Positions 23,658 to 31,977 of a stretch of 35,127 nt of DNA are shown here, in pieces; position 1 is the stretch's first letter; every line of letters starts with the position of its first letter. Made by a program: the position numbers and the translations under genes. The stretch comes from JBEKVE01 sp049514335. Lineage in GTDB: Bacteria > Actinomycetota > Acidimicrobiia > Acidimicrobiales > UBA8190. The DNA lies in NCBI GenBank assembly GCA_049514335.1, contig JBEKVE010000009.1:1-35127 (forward strand). Direction: 5' to 3'. The notes under the pieces are model-generated. The model made no database searches, was not told the DNA's origin, and was given only the letters and a program-made list of their open reading frames with translations.

Positions 23658-23705
23658 ACACTCGTGCCCTCTCCTCAGCTGGGAGGCTCGAGTGCTTGCC
23701 CCAGT

Positions 23706-23722
23706 TCGTTCTGAGCGAACGA
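23706..23722. repeat. Inverted repeat downstream of copA
   Basis: TCGTTC (23706-23711) and GAACGA (23717-23722) are perfect 6-base arms around TGAGC in the gap between copA and the tRNA. There is no T-run after it, so a classical terminator is not evident; it may be a weak terminator or a binding site. Confidence 0.3.
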
Positions 23723-23813
23723 GCCGGGTGCCGGGAGCTCCGCGGGGCGATCACGGAGGGTTCGACGTCACCTCGCGAGGAGGGTCGGGGCTCCCCGTCC
23801 CTGGTGGCAGTGT

Positions 23814-23889
23814 TGGCTGGCGGGGGAGGGCTCGAACCTCCAACATCCGGCTCCAAAGGCCGGCGTTCTGCCGATTGAACTACCCGCCA
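23814..23889 (-). tRNA. tRNA-Gln (anticodon TTG), CCA encoded
   Basis: On the minus strand the acceptor arms TGGCGGG and CCCGCCA pair perfectly, the anticodon stem CCGGC/GCCGG encloses the loop CTTTGGA (anticodon TTG, reading CAA), and the T arm GGAGG-TTCGAGC-CCTCC is complete. The discriminator base is G, followed by an encoded CCA. All arms are intact, so it should be functional. Confidence 0.95.
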
Positions 23890-23914
23890 CCGACGAGCGT
23901 GCCCCCACCGTAGG

Positions 23915-24280
23915 TCAGGCGGCCACGAGCTCGATGCGATTGCCGAAGGGGTCGTCCACGAAGCAGCGTCGCACCCCGGGCACGGCGTCGTCGTCCCGCA
24001 CGGCGTGGCCCGCCGCCTCGAGCTCGTCGCACAGTGCGTCGAGGCCCTCGACGACGAGGGCGGGGTGGGCCTTGCGGGCCGGGCGGAAGTCGTCCTCCAC
24101 CCCGAGGTGCACGGTCACCGCTCCGTTGGAGAACCAGCAGCCGCCCCGAGCCGCCAGAACAGGGGGTTTGGGCTGCTCCTCGAGCCCGAGGACCCCGACG
24201 TAGAAGCGCCGGGCCGTGGGCTCGCCCCCCTCGGGCATGGCCAATTGCACGTGGTCGAGGGCAAGCAGTCTGTGCGCCAC
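23915..24280 (-). CDS. VOC/glyoxalase-family protein
   Basis: The product (about 121 residues) is a single vicinal-oxygen-chelate domain pair: LALDHVQLAMPEG, then ARRFYVGVLGLEE, GAVTVHLGVEDDF, and the closing CFVDDPFGNRIELV. His in LDHVQ, His in VHLG and Glu in RIELV fit the usual metal ligands. The GTG at 24280 is preferred over 24286 because GGAGG then lies five bases upstream. The reaction is unknown. Confidence 0.85.
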   Translation of the reverse strand: MAHRLLALDHVQLAMPEGGEPTARRFYVGVLGLEEQPKPPVLAARGGCWFSNGAVTVHLGVEDDFRPARKAHPALVVEGLDALCDELEAAGHAVRDDDAVPGVRRCFVDDPFGNRIELVAA

Positions 24281-24366
24281 AGCCACCTCCGGCGGACACG
24301 TCCCGGTGACGAAACGAAGGCTACTTGGCGGGAATCGTGCCCGGACCGCTATCCTCCTGGTCAGTC

Positions 24367-24468
24367 ATGGGATCCCTCATCAAGAAGCGCCGCAAGCGCA
24401 TGCGCAAGAAGAAGCACAAGAAGATGCTGAAAGCCACCCGCTGGCAACGGCGGGCAGCCGGCAAGTAG
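24367..24468 (+). CDS. Small ribosomal subunit protein bS22 (AURKAIP1/COX24 domain)
   Basis: A 33-codon gene encodes MGSLIKKRRKRMRKKKHKK followed by MLKATRWQRRAAGK. The highly basic sequence starting MGSxIKKRRKRM and ending RxQRRxxGK is the AURKAIP1/COX24 domain peptide, found in mycobacteria as the 30S protein bS22. TATCCT lies 11 bases before the ATG, suggesting a very short leader. It is too short for routine gene calling. Confidence 0.9.
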   Translation: MGSLIKKRRKRMRKKKHKKMLKATRWQRRAAGK

Positions 24469-24578
24469 GGCGCCGGCAGGCCGGGCTCACCAGGACAGAT
24501 CGCAGCTTTCGCTCCCGCCCGATGGGCGGGAGCGGCGCGTCGGGACCGAGCCAGGGTGCCCGGGCACACCCCCAGGGC

Positions 24579-25406
24579 TCATCCGACGTCCTCGCCGGGC
24601 ACGGTCCGCACCACCACCAGCGGGGCCCGCTCCCCCGCCACCACCAGGGTGTCGCGCCCTGGCAGTCCGAGTGCGTCGGGCGAACCCTCCACGAACCACG
24701 CCGACCCGCTCCCCGCCAACCGGGGACGGCACCCCGTGGCTGTGGCCATGGCGTCGCGCCATGCGCCGAGGGCGGGTACCACGTCGAGCGCAGCCCGCTC
24801 GAGATCGTTGCCGCCGTCGCCGTCCATGCCACCCTCGTCGCCGGGGCCGCCCCCGCCCGCCTGTCGGGCGTCCCACGCGCCGTACACCGCACCGGTGTCG
24901 ACGGCCAGCGGAGGGAGCACCAGCACGAAGGTGCGGTCCTCGAACGGCAGTGCCTCCAGCACCTCTCCTCCGGCGCTGACGCGGGCGCGACCGCCCCGGA
25001 CGCAGAACGGCACGTCCGACCCGAGCCCAGCGGCCAAGGCGAGATCGTCGCAGCCGGCCCACCGCAGCACGGCGGCGGCGTCGGTGGAGCCGCCACCCAA
25101 TCCGGCGCCGGCCGGTATGCGCTTCACGATACGGACCGCGGCCTGGCGATCGAGCGCTGTCAGGGCGCGCTGCACGAGGTTGTCGGCCCCGGCCGGCACG
25201 GCGGCCACGCCCATGCCCCCCACCACCTCGTCCACCACCGAGATCCCCGACCCGGGCCGAAAGCGCAGGCTGTCGGCGAGGTCGATCGACACCATCTCGG
25301 CGTCGAGGAGGTGGTAGCCGTCGGCGCGCACACCTGTCACGCGCAACGACAGCGTGAGCTTGGCCGGCGCCGCCAGCGTCGTCTCGGTCACCGCCCCGGG
25401 GCGCAT
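24579..25406 (-). CDS. ispE: 4-diphosphocytidyl-2-C-methyl-D-erythritol kinase
   Basis: GHMP kinase that phosphorylates CDP-methylerythritol in the MEP isoprenoid pathway. The 275-residue product has the family landmarks PAKLTLSL (Lys16), the ATP loop PAGAGLGGGSTDAAA at 98-112, GSDVPF (catalytic Asp132) and GSGSAWF near the end. The ATG at 25406 overlaps the rsmA 3' end by 19 bases, with GGGGGAGG eight bases upstream. rsmA-ispE is a common actinobacterial order. Confidence 0.95.
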   Translation of the reverse strand: MRPGAVTETTLAAPAKLTLSLRVTGVRADGYHLLDAEMVSIDLADSLRFRPGSGISVVDEVVGGMGVAAVPAGADNLVQRALTALDRQAAVRIVKRIPAGAGLGGGSTDAAAVLRWAGCDDLALAAGLGSDVPFCVRGGRARVSAGGEVLEALPFEDRTFVLVLPPLAVDTGAVYGAWDARQAGGGGPGDEGGMDGDGGNDLERAALDVVPALGAWRDAMATATGCRPRLAGSGSAWFVEGSPDALGLPGRDTLVVAGERAPLVVVRTVPGEDVG

Positions 25407-26251
25407 GCCGCCAACCTCCCCCACTGCTCCACCGACAGGTTCTCGGCACGAACCGATGCGTCGATGCCGGCCGCCACGAAGCACTCGGGCGCCACCAGCC
25501 CCGCCAGCGAGCGACGCAGCATCTTGCGGCGCTGGCCGAAGCCGGCCCGTACCAGCGCGAAGAGCCGCTCCGGCGCCACCACGTCGGGGTCCACGGCGAC
25601 CGTGCCTCGCCGCACCATGCGCACCAGCACCGACTCGACGTTGGGGCGGGGGACGAACACCGTGGCGGGCACGGCCCCGACCAGACGCGCCGTGGCGTGG
25701 TAGGCCACCTTGACCGACACCGCTCCGTAGGCCTTGCTGCCCGGCTCGGCGGCGAGCCGCTCCCCGACCTCGCGCTGCACCATGACGAGAAGCGATGCCA
25801 CGGTGGGCGCCTCGTCGAGCACGTGTGCCACGATGGGCACAGCCACGTTATACGGAAGGTTCCCGACCATCGTCCACGGTGACGCGGGCGCAACGGGTCC
25901 CCCGACGGGCGGCGGGTCCGGCGGGCACAGGAGCTCGGCCCAGTCCAGGGTGAGGGCGTCGGCCTCGACGACACGCACGCCGAGCGGCTCCACCCGCCGG
26001 CGCAGGAGCGGGACGAGGTGGGTGTCGATCTCCACCGCCACCACGGTGGCGCCCGTCTCGGCCAGCGCCGTGGTGAGGGCACCGAGCCCGGCTCCGATCT
26101 CGACCACCGGTGCACCAGGCCCGATCTCCGCCAGGCGGGCCACCCGGTGGACCGTGTTGGCGTCGGCCACGAAGTTCTGCCCGAGCGAGCGCCGGGGCCG
26201 CAGCCCGTTCCCGGCCAGTTCGTCGCGGACCTGGCGCGGCGAGAGCGTCAC
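25388..26251 (-). CDS. rsmA: 16S rRNA dimethyladenosine transferase RsmA (KsgA)
   Basis: Dimethylates two adjacent adenines near the 3' end of 16S rRNA. The 287-residue product opens RRSLGQNFVAD as the family requires, then the SAM-binding VVEIGAGLGALT (49-60), VEADAL, and the catalytic NLPYN followed by VAVPIV. The GTG at 26251 gives this normal start; longer versions extend into the tatD gene. It lies 22 bases after tatD. Confidence 0.95.
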   Translation of the reverse strand: MTLSPRQVRDELAGNGLRPRRSLGQNFVADANTVHRVARLAEIGPGAPVVEIGAGLGALTTALAETGATVVAVEIDTHLVPLLRRRVEPLGVRVVEADALTLDWAELLCPPDPPPVGGPVAPASPWTMVGNLPYNVAVPIVAHVLDEAPTVASLLVMVQREVGERLAAEPGSKAYGAVSVKVAYHATARLVGAVPATVFVPRPNVESVLVRMVRRGTVAVDPDVVAPERLFALVRAGFGQRRKMLRRSLAGLVAPECFVAAGIDASVRAENLSVEQWGRLAACAPGR

Positions 26252-26273
26252 TGCCGGGCCACGACGGGGACCG

Positions 26274-27146
26274 TCACCCGAGGGCGAAGGCGACGCGCGT
26301 CGCCGCCGTCGACGTCCGGGCCAGTTCCGTCGGCGCCACGCCGCGCACCTCGGCCACCGCCTCGCCCACGGCCACCACCCAGGCAGGCCGGTTCTGCTTG
26401 CCCCGGTGCGGCACAGGAGCGAGGAACGGGGCGTCGGTCTCCACCAGCAGGCGGTCCGCCGGGCACAGGACGGCCGCATCGCGCACGTCGGTCGCCCCCT
26501 TGAAGGTGACGATGCCGCTGAAGGACAGAAAGGCACCGAGGTCCAGACAGCGCCGCGCCTCGTCGGGTCCGCCGGTGAAGCAGTGCAGCACGGTGCGCTG
26601 CGGTGGTCCTTCGCTTCGGAGCACGTCGAGGGTGTCGTCCCAGGCCTGGCGGGTGTGCACCACGAGCGTCAGGTCGAAGCGCCGAGCCAGCGCCACCTGG
26701 GCGGCGAAGACGGCGCGCTGGGCGTCGCGCGGGGAATGGTCGTAGTGGAAGTCGAGGCCGCACTCCCCCACCGCCACCACCACGCCCGGCGCGCCCCGCA
26801 GCGTTTCGGCCAGCTCGTCCTCGAGCCCGGCCACGCCGTGCACGGCCTCGTGGGGGTGCACGCCCATGGTGGCCCACACCCCGAAATCGGCGGGGAGGGC
26901 CTCATCGGGTGCACCGGTGTCGTGCGCTCCGTCTCCCACCGCGGCGCGCACCGCCGTGACGAGCTCGACGGCCTGGCGCGACGTGGTGGCGTCGGTCCCC
27001 ACGCACACCACGCCTCCCACCCCGGCGGCGGCGGCCTCCCCGAGGGCGGCCAGCACCTCGGTGTCCTGCGGCCGGTACTGGTCCTGGAGGTGGCAGTGCG
27101 AGTCGAACCAGCCCCCGCCGGCGCCAAGATCGACGCCCACGCTCAT
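26274..27146 (-). CDS. tatD: TatD-family metal-dependent hydrolase/DNase
   Basis: The 290-residue product has a TatD metal site: DSHCHL at 15-20, then VGECGLDFHY, VVHTRQA, HCFTG, and ETDAPFLAP followed by RGKQNRP. These are all the ligands of the family. TatD proteins act as 3'-5' exonucleases and possibly in deacylation or repair. ATG overlaps the metG stop by four bases, giving the standard metG-tatD pair. Confidence 0.94.
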   Translation of the reverse strand: MSVGVDLGAGGGWFDSHCHLQDQYRPQDTEVLAALGEAAAAGVGGVVCVGTDATTSRQAVELVTAVRAAVGDGAHDTGAPDEALPADFGVWATMGVHPHEAVHGVAGLEDELAETLRGAPGVVVAVGECGLDFHYDHSPRDAQRAVFAAQVALARRFDLTLVVHTRQAWDDTLDVLRSEGPPQRTVLHCFTGGPDEARRCLDLGAFLSFSGIVTFKGATDVRDAAVLCPADRLLVETDAPFLAPVPHRGKQNRPAWVVAVGEAVAEVRGVAPTELARTSTAATRVAFALG

Positions 27147-28648
27147 GCCCGGCGCCGGGGGAACAGGGGCGGTCCCTTCTCCACCGGCGTCCCGCCCCGG
27201 TAGCCGCCCCAGGCGGCGTCGTCGGGGAGCCGCGCCTCGTCGGGGCGCCCCTCGAGCCCGAGACGGCGCCAGATCTCGGCGCTGGTGGCGGGCATGGCCG
27301 GCGCGGCGAGCAGGGCCACGATGCGCAATGCCTCGAGGGCGGCCCCGAGGACGTCGTCGACGGCGGGACCGGGATCGGCCTTCCACGGCTCGGCCGTCTC
27401 CAGCTCGGCGTTGGTCTCGCGGATGAGGCGCCACGTCGCCTCGAGAGCGACGTTGGGCTGGGCGTCCTCCCAGGCGCGCGCCGTGTCGGCCACGACCGAC
27501 TCGGCCACGCCCCGCAGGCGGCTGTCGGGGCGCGGTGGCGGACCGGTCCCGGCGCACTTCGACCCCACCACCGTCGCCACCCGGGCCAGCAGGTTGCCGA
27601 GGTTGTTGGCCAGGTCGGCGTTGTAGCGCGACGTGATGCCCTCGTGGGAGAAGTCGCCGTCGAGGCCGAAGGTCGTCTCGCGCAGCAGGTAGTAGCGCAC
27701 GGCGTCGACGCCGAAGTCGTCGGTCAGCTGCCGGGGCGAGATCTGGTTCGCCCTCGACTTCGACATCTTCTCTCCCGACACGAGCAACCACCCGTGCACG
27801 AGCAGATGAGCGGGCGGGTCGATCCCCGCCGCCATGCACATCGCCGGCCACCACACGCAGTGGAAGCGGATGATGTCCTTGCCGATGAGATGGTGCACCG
27901 CCGGCCACCACCGGTCGAAGCGGGCCTCGTCCTCGCCGTAGCCGATCGCCGTCAGGTAGTTGACCAGGGCGTCGTACCACACGTAGAAGACGTGGCCCGG
28001 GTCCCAGGGCACGTCCACACCCCAACGTGTCGAGGTGCGGGTGATGGAGATGTCCTCGAGGCCGCCCTTGATGATCCCGAGGGCCTCGTTGCGCTTCGAG
28101 GCGGGCCGCACGGCGTCGGGATTGTCCTCGTACCACTCGAGCAGGCGGTCCTGGAAGGCGCTCAGCTTGAAGAAGTAGTTCTCCTCCGAGAGCATCTCCA
28201 CCGGTCGGCCGTGGATGGCGCACAGGCCGTCGACCAGCTCGGACTCCTTCTTGTAGTCCTCGCACGCCACGCAGTACAGGCCCCGGTACTCGCCGAGCTC
28301 GGTGTAGCCGTTGTCGTGGATCTTCTGCAGGAAGCGCTGCACGGCGCGGCGGTGGCGCGGCTCGGTGGTGCGGATGAAGTCGTCGTTGGAGATGTCGAGC
28401 GCCACCCATGCCTCTGTGAAGCGCGCCGCCATCGTGTCCACCCAGTCGTTGGGGGGGACGCCGTGCTCCTGGGCGGCCCGGGCGATCTTGTCCCCGTGCT
28501 CGTCGGTGCCGGTGAGGAAGAAGACGTCGTCCCCGACGAGCCGGTGCCAGCGGGCCAGGGCGTCGGCGATCACCATCGTGTAGGCGTGCCCGATGTGGGG
28601 CACGTCGTTCACGTAGTAGATCGGTGTCGTGACGTAGAAGGGGGGCAC
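27143..28648 (-). CDS. metG: Methionyl-tRNA synthetase
   Basis: Class I synthetase charging tRNA-Met. The 501-residue product has HIGH at 18-21 (PHIGHAYTMVIAD), a zinc knuckle with Cys126, Cys129, Cys143 and His146, and KMSKS at 294-298 (GEKMSKSRANQI), followed by the anticodon-binding helical domain. There is no C-terminal tRNA-binding (Trbp111-like) domain, as in mycobacteria. The GTG start lies six bases after a TACGCT -10 element, consistent with a leaderless mRNA. Confidence 0.96.
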   Translation of the reverse strand: MPPFYVTTPIYYVNDVPHIGHAYTMVIADALARWHRLVGDDVFFLTGTDEHGDKIARAAQEHGVPPNDWVDTMAARFTEAWVALDISNDDFIRTTEPRHRRAVQRFLQKIHDNGYTELGEYRGLYCVACEDYKKESELVDGLCAIHGRPVEMLSEENYFFKLSAFQDRLLEWYEDNPDAVRPASKRNEALGIIKGGLEDISITRTSTRWGVDVPWDPGHVFYVWYDALVNYLTAIGYGEDEARFDRWWPAVHHLIGKDIIRFHCVWWPAMCMAAGIDPPAHLLVHGWLLVSGEKMSKSRANQISPRQLTDDFGVDAVRYYLLRETTFGLDGDFSHEGITSRYNADLANNLGNLLARVATVVGSKCAGTGPPPRPDSRLRGVAESVVADTARAWEDAQPNVALEATWRLIRETNAELETAEPWKADPGPAVDDVLGAALEALRIVALLAAPAMPATSAEIWRRLGLEGRPDEARLPDDAAWGGYRGGTPVEKGPPLFPRRRA

Positions 28649-28654
28649 CGCCGT

Positions 28655-28660
28655 AGCGTA
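28655..28660 (-). promoter_or_regulatory. -10 element of a probable leaderless metG promoter
   Basis: TACGCT on the minus strand ends six bases before the metG GTG. There is no Shine-Dalgarno sequence. This TAnnnT-to-start spacing is characteristic of leaderless transcripts in actinobacteria. Confidence 0.5.
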
Positions 28661-28726
28661 CCGACCGGACGCGGCGTCACGGACCGGGCGGGTCCCCCCC
28701 GATGGCGCCAGCGGGCGCCCGCCCGC

Positions 28727-29263
28727 TCACCAGTTGGCCACGTGGCAGGCCCCGTGGCCCGTGCGCTCGACGTAGTGCTGGTGGTAGGCCTCCGCCGGCC
28801 AGAACGTCGTGGCGGGGACGATCTCGGTGACGATGGGCCGGTGGAAGCGGGCCTGGAAGTCCGCCAGCGACTGCCGGGCGGCGCGCTCCTGCTCGGCGTC
28901 GTGGACGAAGACCGCCGAGCGGTACTGGGTGCCCACGTCGGGACCCTGACGATTGGGCGTGGTGGGGTCGTGGTGGCGCCAGAACTCGGCCAGGAGCTGC
29001 GGGTAGGACACCCGGCTGGGGTCGTAGGTCACGAGCACGGCCTCGGCATGGCCCGTCGCCCCCGAGCAGACCTGCTCGTAGGTGGGGTCTGGCCGCGCCC
29101 CGCCGGTGTAGCCCGACACCACGTCGACGACCCCGGGCACGCCGCGGAAGAAGTCCTCCACCCCCCAGAAGCACCCCGCCGCGAACGTGGCGAGCGCCAG
29201 TCCCTCGGGGGCGTCACCGGGCTCCACCGCCGGTGCCTTCGTCTTGTCGAGTCCGAATTTCAC
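28727..29263 (-). CDS. msrA: Peptide-methionine (S)-S-oxide reductase MsrA
   Basis: Reduces the S-epimer of methionine sulfoxide. The 178-residue product has the active-site AAGCFWGVEDFF (Cys31), GYTGG, GHAEAVLVTYDP and YHQHY motifs of MsrA. The GTG at 29263 is chosen for GGAGGAG nine bases upstream. It lies between metG and rsmI on the same strand but is separated by gaps of about 70-80 bases. Confidence 0.95.
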   Translation of the reverse strand: MKFGLDKTKAPAVEPGDAPEGLALATFAAGCFWGVEDFFRGVPGVVDVVSGYTGGARPDPTYEQVCSGATGHAEAVLVTYDPSRVSYPQLLAEFWRHHDPTTPNRQGPDVGTQYRSAVFVHDAEQERAARQSLADFQARFHRPIVTEIVPATTFWPAEAYHQHYVERTGHGACHVANW

Positions 29264-29333
29264 CGTGTCGTTCTCCTCCGGTCGGCCGCCACCGACGCCC
29301 GCTGCGCCCGTGGCCACCTTCCTCTCGCCATGG

Positions 29334-30269
29334 TCAACCGCCTGGCCGGTCCCTGCATTCCGGGGGAGGCTGCAGCAGCGCGGCCGCCTCGTAGGCTCGC
29401 CGCCGGGTCACCCCGAGAAGGCCGGCCACGGCGGCGGCGGCGTCACGGCGGGAGTCGCCGGCTTCGAGGCGCAGGCGCAGCGCCGCCTCGACCTCCCCGT
29501 CGTCGTGGGAGACCACCGCCACGGGCGCACCCCCGAGCACCACGACCACCTCGCCCTGCACCTCCCGGTGGAGGAACACCTCGGCCGCCTCGGCCATGGT
29601 GCCCCGCCACACCTCCTCGTGGAGCTTGGTGATCTCACGGGCGACAACCACCGGACGCTCGGGGCCGCACCGAGTCAGGAGATCGGACAACGTGGCGGCG
29701 AGGCGGGCCGGCGACTCGAAGAGCACGACCGTGGACCGCTCGGCCGCCAGGCCGTCGAGGCGCTGGCGACGCTCGCTCCCCCGGCGGGGGAGGAACCCCT
29801 CGAAGACGAAGCGGGTGGTGGGCAGGCCGCTCACCACCAGCGCGGCGATCACGGCGCTCGGACCGGGCACCGTCGACACGGTGGCACCGGCCGCCACCGC
29901 GGCGGCCACCAACCGGGCGCCGGGGTCGGACACGGCGGGCGTGCCGGCGTCGCTCACCACCGCCACGGTGGCCCCCTGCGCCAGGCGGCCGATCACCTCG
30001 GCCAGGCGCGCCACCTCGTTGTGGCCGTGCAGCGACAGGAGGGTCTTGCCCCGCACCCCGGCGTGCGTCAGCAGGGCGCGCGTCCGCCGGGTGTCCTCGC
30101 AGCACACCACGTCGGCTGACGCCAGGGTGTCGCGTGCCCGCGGCGACAGGTCGCCCAGGTTGCCGATGGGCGTGGCCACCAGCACGAGCGTGCCCGCCGA
30201 CGCGTCCGAGACATCGGAGGCGCCCGGCGCGCCGGCGCCGCGCCCCTTCGGTCGTGGCGTCGCGCTCAC
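29334..30269 (-). CDS. rsmI: 16S rRNA 2'-O-ribose methyltransferase RsmI
   Basis: Methylates C1402 of 16S rRNA. The 311-residue product has the SAM-dependent tetrapyrrole-methylase-fold motifs LVATPIGNLGDLSPRA, CCEDTRRTRALL, VAVVSDAGTPAVSDPG and VPGPSAVIAAL, all characteristic of RsmI. The first 26 residues are a Ser/Gly/Pro-rich extension; the GTG start lies inside an array of 17-18-base repeats, so a downstream start is possible. Confidence 0.93.
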   Translation of the reverse strand: MSATPRPKGRGAGAPGASDVSDASAGTLVLVATPIGNLGDLSPRARDTLASADVVCCEDTRRTRALLTHAGVRGKTLLSLHGHNEVARLAEVIGRLAQGATVAVVSDAGTPAVSDPGARLVAAAVAAGATVSTVPGPSAVIAALVVSGLPTTRFVFEGFLPRRGSERRQRLDGLAAERSTVVLFESPARLAATLSDLLTRCGPERPVVVAREITKLHEEVWRGTMAEAAEVFLHREVQGEVVVVLGGAPVAVVSHDDGEVEAALRLRLEAGDSRRDAAAAVAGLLGVTRRRAYEAAALLQPPPECRDRPGG

Positions 30270-30347
30270 GAGGGCGTGCCCATCACGAGCGCACGCGTGT
30301 CACGAGGGCGACGCGTGTCGGGAGGGCGACGCGCGTCACGAGGGCAC
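30267..30347. repeat. Imperfect 17-18-base tandem repeat between rsmI and the DUF192 gene
   Basis: Units begin at about 30267, 30284, 30301, 30319 and 30337, most starting CACGAG and containing GCGTGT or GCGCGT. The third and fourth units (CACGAGGGCGACGCGTGT and CGGGAGGGCGACGCGCGT) differ at three positions. The array starts on the rsmI start codon and ends within the last codons of the DUF192 gene. Confidence 0.6.
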
Positions 30348-30680
30348 ATGGAGCTCGAGCGTGTCGCCGACGCGCAGACCCCAGCGGTCGAAGGCGCCCG
30401 ACGTCGCCTCGAGCACGCACCGGGCCCGCCAGCGGGGCAGCGTGGCACGCCACGGCACCAGTTGCACCACGTCGACCACGCACAGCTTGCGGTCGAGGAA
30501 CGCCACGTCGAGGGCGAAGCGCATACCCAGGCTGTGCACCGAGCGGGTGTGAGGAAGCACGAAGGCCCCCTCGTAGCCGGGCCGGCCCATGAGGCCCCGC
30601 AACCGCTCGCCGTAGGTGGCCGCCACCTCGGCGTTGGCCAGCACCACCCCGTCGCGCAACAACCAGGTCGTCGCCGTCAC
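30336..30680 (-). CDS. DUF192 family protein
   Basis: The 114-residue product matches DUF192: RLRGLMGRPGYEGAFVLPHT, SVHSLGMRFALDVAFLDRK, then VVQLVPWRATLPRWRA and CVLEATSGAFDRWG. The fold is a small beta barrel found across bacteria and archaea, with no established activity. Unlike many members it has no signal peptide. The GTG at 30680 lies 13 bases after ychF. Confidence 0.88.
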   Translation of the reverse strand: MTATTWLLRDGVVLANAEVAATYGERLRGLMGRPGYEGAFVLPHTRSVHSLGMRFALDVAFLDRKLCVVDVVQLVPWRATLPRWRARCVLEATSGAFDRWGLRVGDTLELHVPS

Positions 30681-30693
30681 GCCACACCGGCCT

Positions 30694-31767
30694 TCACACG
30701 TTGAAGCGGATCTCGAGGACGTCGCCGTCGGCCACCTCGTAGTCCTTGCCCTCCAGGCGCAGCCGGCCGGCCGACTTGGCCGCCTGCCACGATCCGAGCC
30801 CGATGAGCTCGTCCCAGTGGATGACCTCGGCGCGGATGAAGCCGCGCTGGAGATCGGAGTGGATGACCCCGGCGCATTCCGCCGCATGGGCGCCGGACCG
30901 GAAGCTCCAGGCGCGCGACTCCTTGTCCCCGGTGGTGAAGAACACGCGCCGCCCGAGCAGGTGATAGGCGCTGCGCGCCACCCGGCTGAGCGCTCCCTCC
31001 CCGAGCCCGAGGCCCTCGACCAGCTCGGCGCGTTCCTCGGGTGCCAGGCGGGCCGCCTCGGCCTCGAGCTGCACGCACACCGCCAGCGCCTCGCCGTGGC
31101 CCTCGAGCACCTTGGTCACCCCCGCCGCAGCCTCCTCGGCGTCGCCGACGGCGTCCTCGCCCACGTTGACCACGGCCAGCACGGGCTTGTCGGTCAGGAG
31201 GAACAGGTTGCGTCGGTCCGGGCGGCGCTCGTCGAGGCCGGCCCGGTACAGCGGCACCCCGTCCGACAGGACCTCGAGGGCCTCCTCCATGGCGGACACC
31301 TCGCCCGCCAGGGTCTTGTCGGCCCGGGCCGCCTTGCGTCGCCGGTCGATCTGGGACTCCACCGACGCCATGTCCGCCAGCACGAGCTCGAGCTCGAGCG
31401 ACCCGAGCGCCTCGACCGGATCGCTGTCGCCGGGCACCTCGGGATCGACGAAGGCCCGCAGCACCACGCACAGGGCGTCCACCTCGCGGATGCCGGCCAG
31501 GAAGCGGTTCCCGAGGCCCTCCCCCGTCGAGGCGCCGGGCACCAAGCCGGCGATGTCGACCACCTCCATGCCGGCCCGCACCACCTTGCGGCTGGCGCTC
31601 ATCTTCGCCAGGGCGTCGAGGCGTGCGTCGGGCAGCGGTGCCACGGCCATCTGTGACTCGGTCGTGGTGAAGGGATGCGACGCCACCGGCGCGGAGGCTC
31701 CGGTCAGGGCATTGAACAGTGACGTCTTGCCGGAGTTGGGCAGTCCGACCAGGCCCAGTCGTTCCAC
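30694..31767 (-). CDS. ychF: Redox-regulated ATPase/GTPase YchF (OLA1 family)
   Basis: Obg-related P-loop protein that binds ATP and ribosomes. The 357-residue product has GLPNSGKTSLFNALTG (P-loop), FTTTE, DIAGLVPGASTGEGLGN (G3 plus following loop), and the closing TGS-like domain with HSDLQRGFIRAEV and a C-terminal DVLEIRFNV. The GTG at 31767 lies seven bases after TAGCGT, suggesting a leaderless mRNA. It diverges from the bL37-like gene. Confidence 0.95.
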   Translation of the reverse strand: MERLGLVGLPNSGKTSLFNALTGASAPVASHPFTTTESQMAVAPLPDARLDALAKMSASRKVVRAGMEVVDIAGLVPGASTGEGLGNRFLAGIREVDALCVVLRAFVDPEVPGDSDPVEALGSLELELVLADMASVESQIDRRRKAARADKTLAGEVSAMEEALEVLSDGVPLYRAGLDERRPDRRNLFLLTDKPVLAVVNVGEDAVGDAEEAAAGVTKVLEGHGEALAVCVQLEAEAARLAPEERAELVEGLGLGEGALSRVARSAYHLLGRRVFFTTGDKESRAWSFRSGAHAAECAGVIHSDLQRGFIRAEVIHWDELIGLGSWQAAKSAGRLRLEGKDYEVADGDVLEIRFNV

Positions 31768-31774
31768 CGCCCCG

Positions 31775-31780
31775 ACGCTA
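31775..31780 (-). promoter_or_regulatory. -10 element of a probable leaderless ychF promoter
   Basis: TAGCGT on the minus strand ends seven bases before the ychF GTG; no ribosome-binding site is visible. Confidence 0.45.
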
Positions 31781-31822
31781 ATGCCTGGGGCGAGGGGCGT
31801 CGGCGGGCCCGGCGGGGTCGGG

Positions 31823-31828
31823 TAGGGT
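31823..31828 (+). promoter_or_regulatory. -10 element of a probable leaderless bL37-like promoter
   Basis: TAGGGT lies eight bases before the ATG of the 27-codon basic gene, again without a ribosome-binding site. Confidence 0.4.
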
Positions 31829-31836
31829 GCAGCGCC

Positions 31837-31920
31837 ATGTCGAAACGCACAACGAAGCGCAAGATCCGCAGCAAGAAGAAGGCCAACCACGGCAAGCGGC
31901 CCAACGCCGGCCGGGGCTAG
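31837..31920 (+). CDS. Very small basic protein, probable large-subunit protein bL37
   Basis: A 27-codon gene encodes MSKRTTKRKIRSKKKANHGK followed by RPNAGRG. The basic start and the KANHGKRPN ending closely resemble the actinobacterial 50S peptide bL37 first seen in mycobacterial ribosomes. The match is by recall, not alignment. A TAGGGT -10 precedes the start by eight bases. Confidence 0.68.
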   Translation: MSKRTTKRKIRSKKKANHGKRPNAGRG

Positions 31921-31977
31921 GCACGCCGAGAGGCTGCCTGGCCGGGCGGACGGGGCAGCGTCGCGGGGCGGGAAGAC

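Noticed and set aside
23706..23722. LexA-type SOS box
   Set aside because: Arms are TCGTTC/GAACGA rather than the GAAC...GTTC order of actinobacterial LexA sites.
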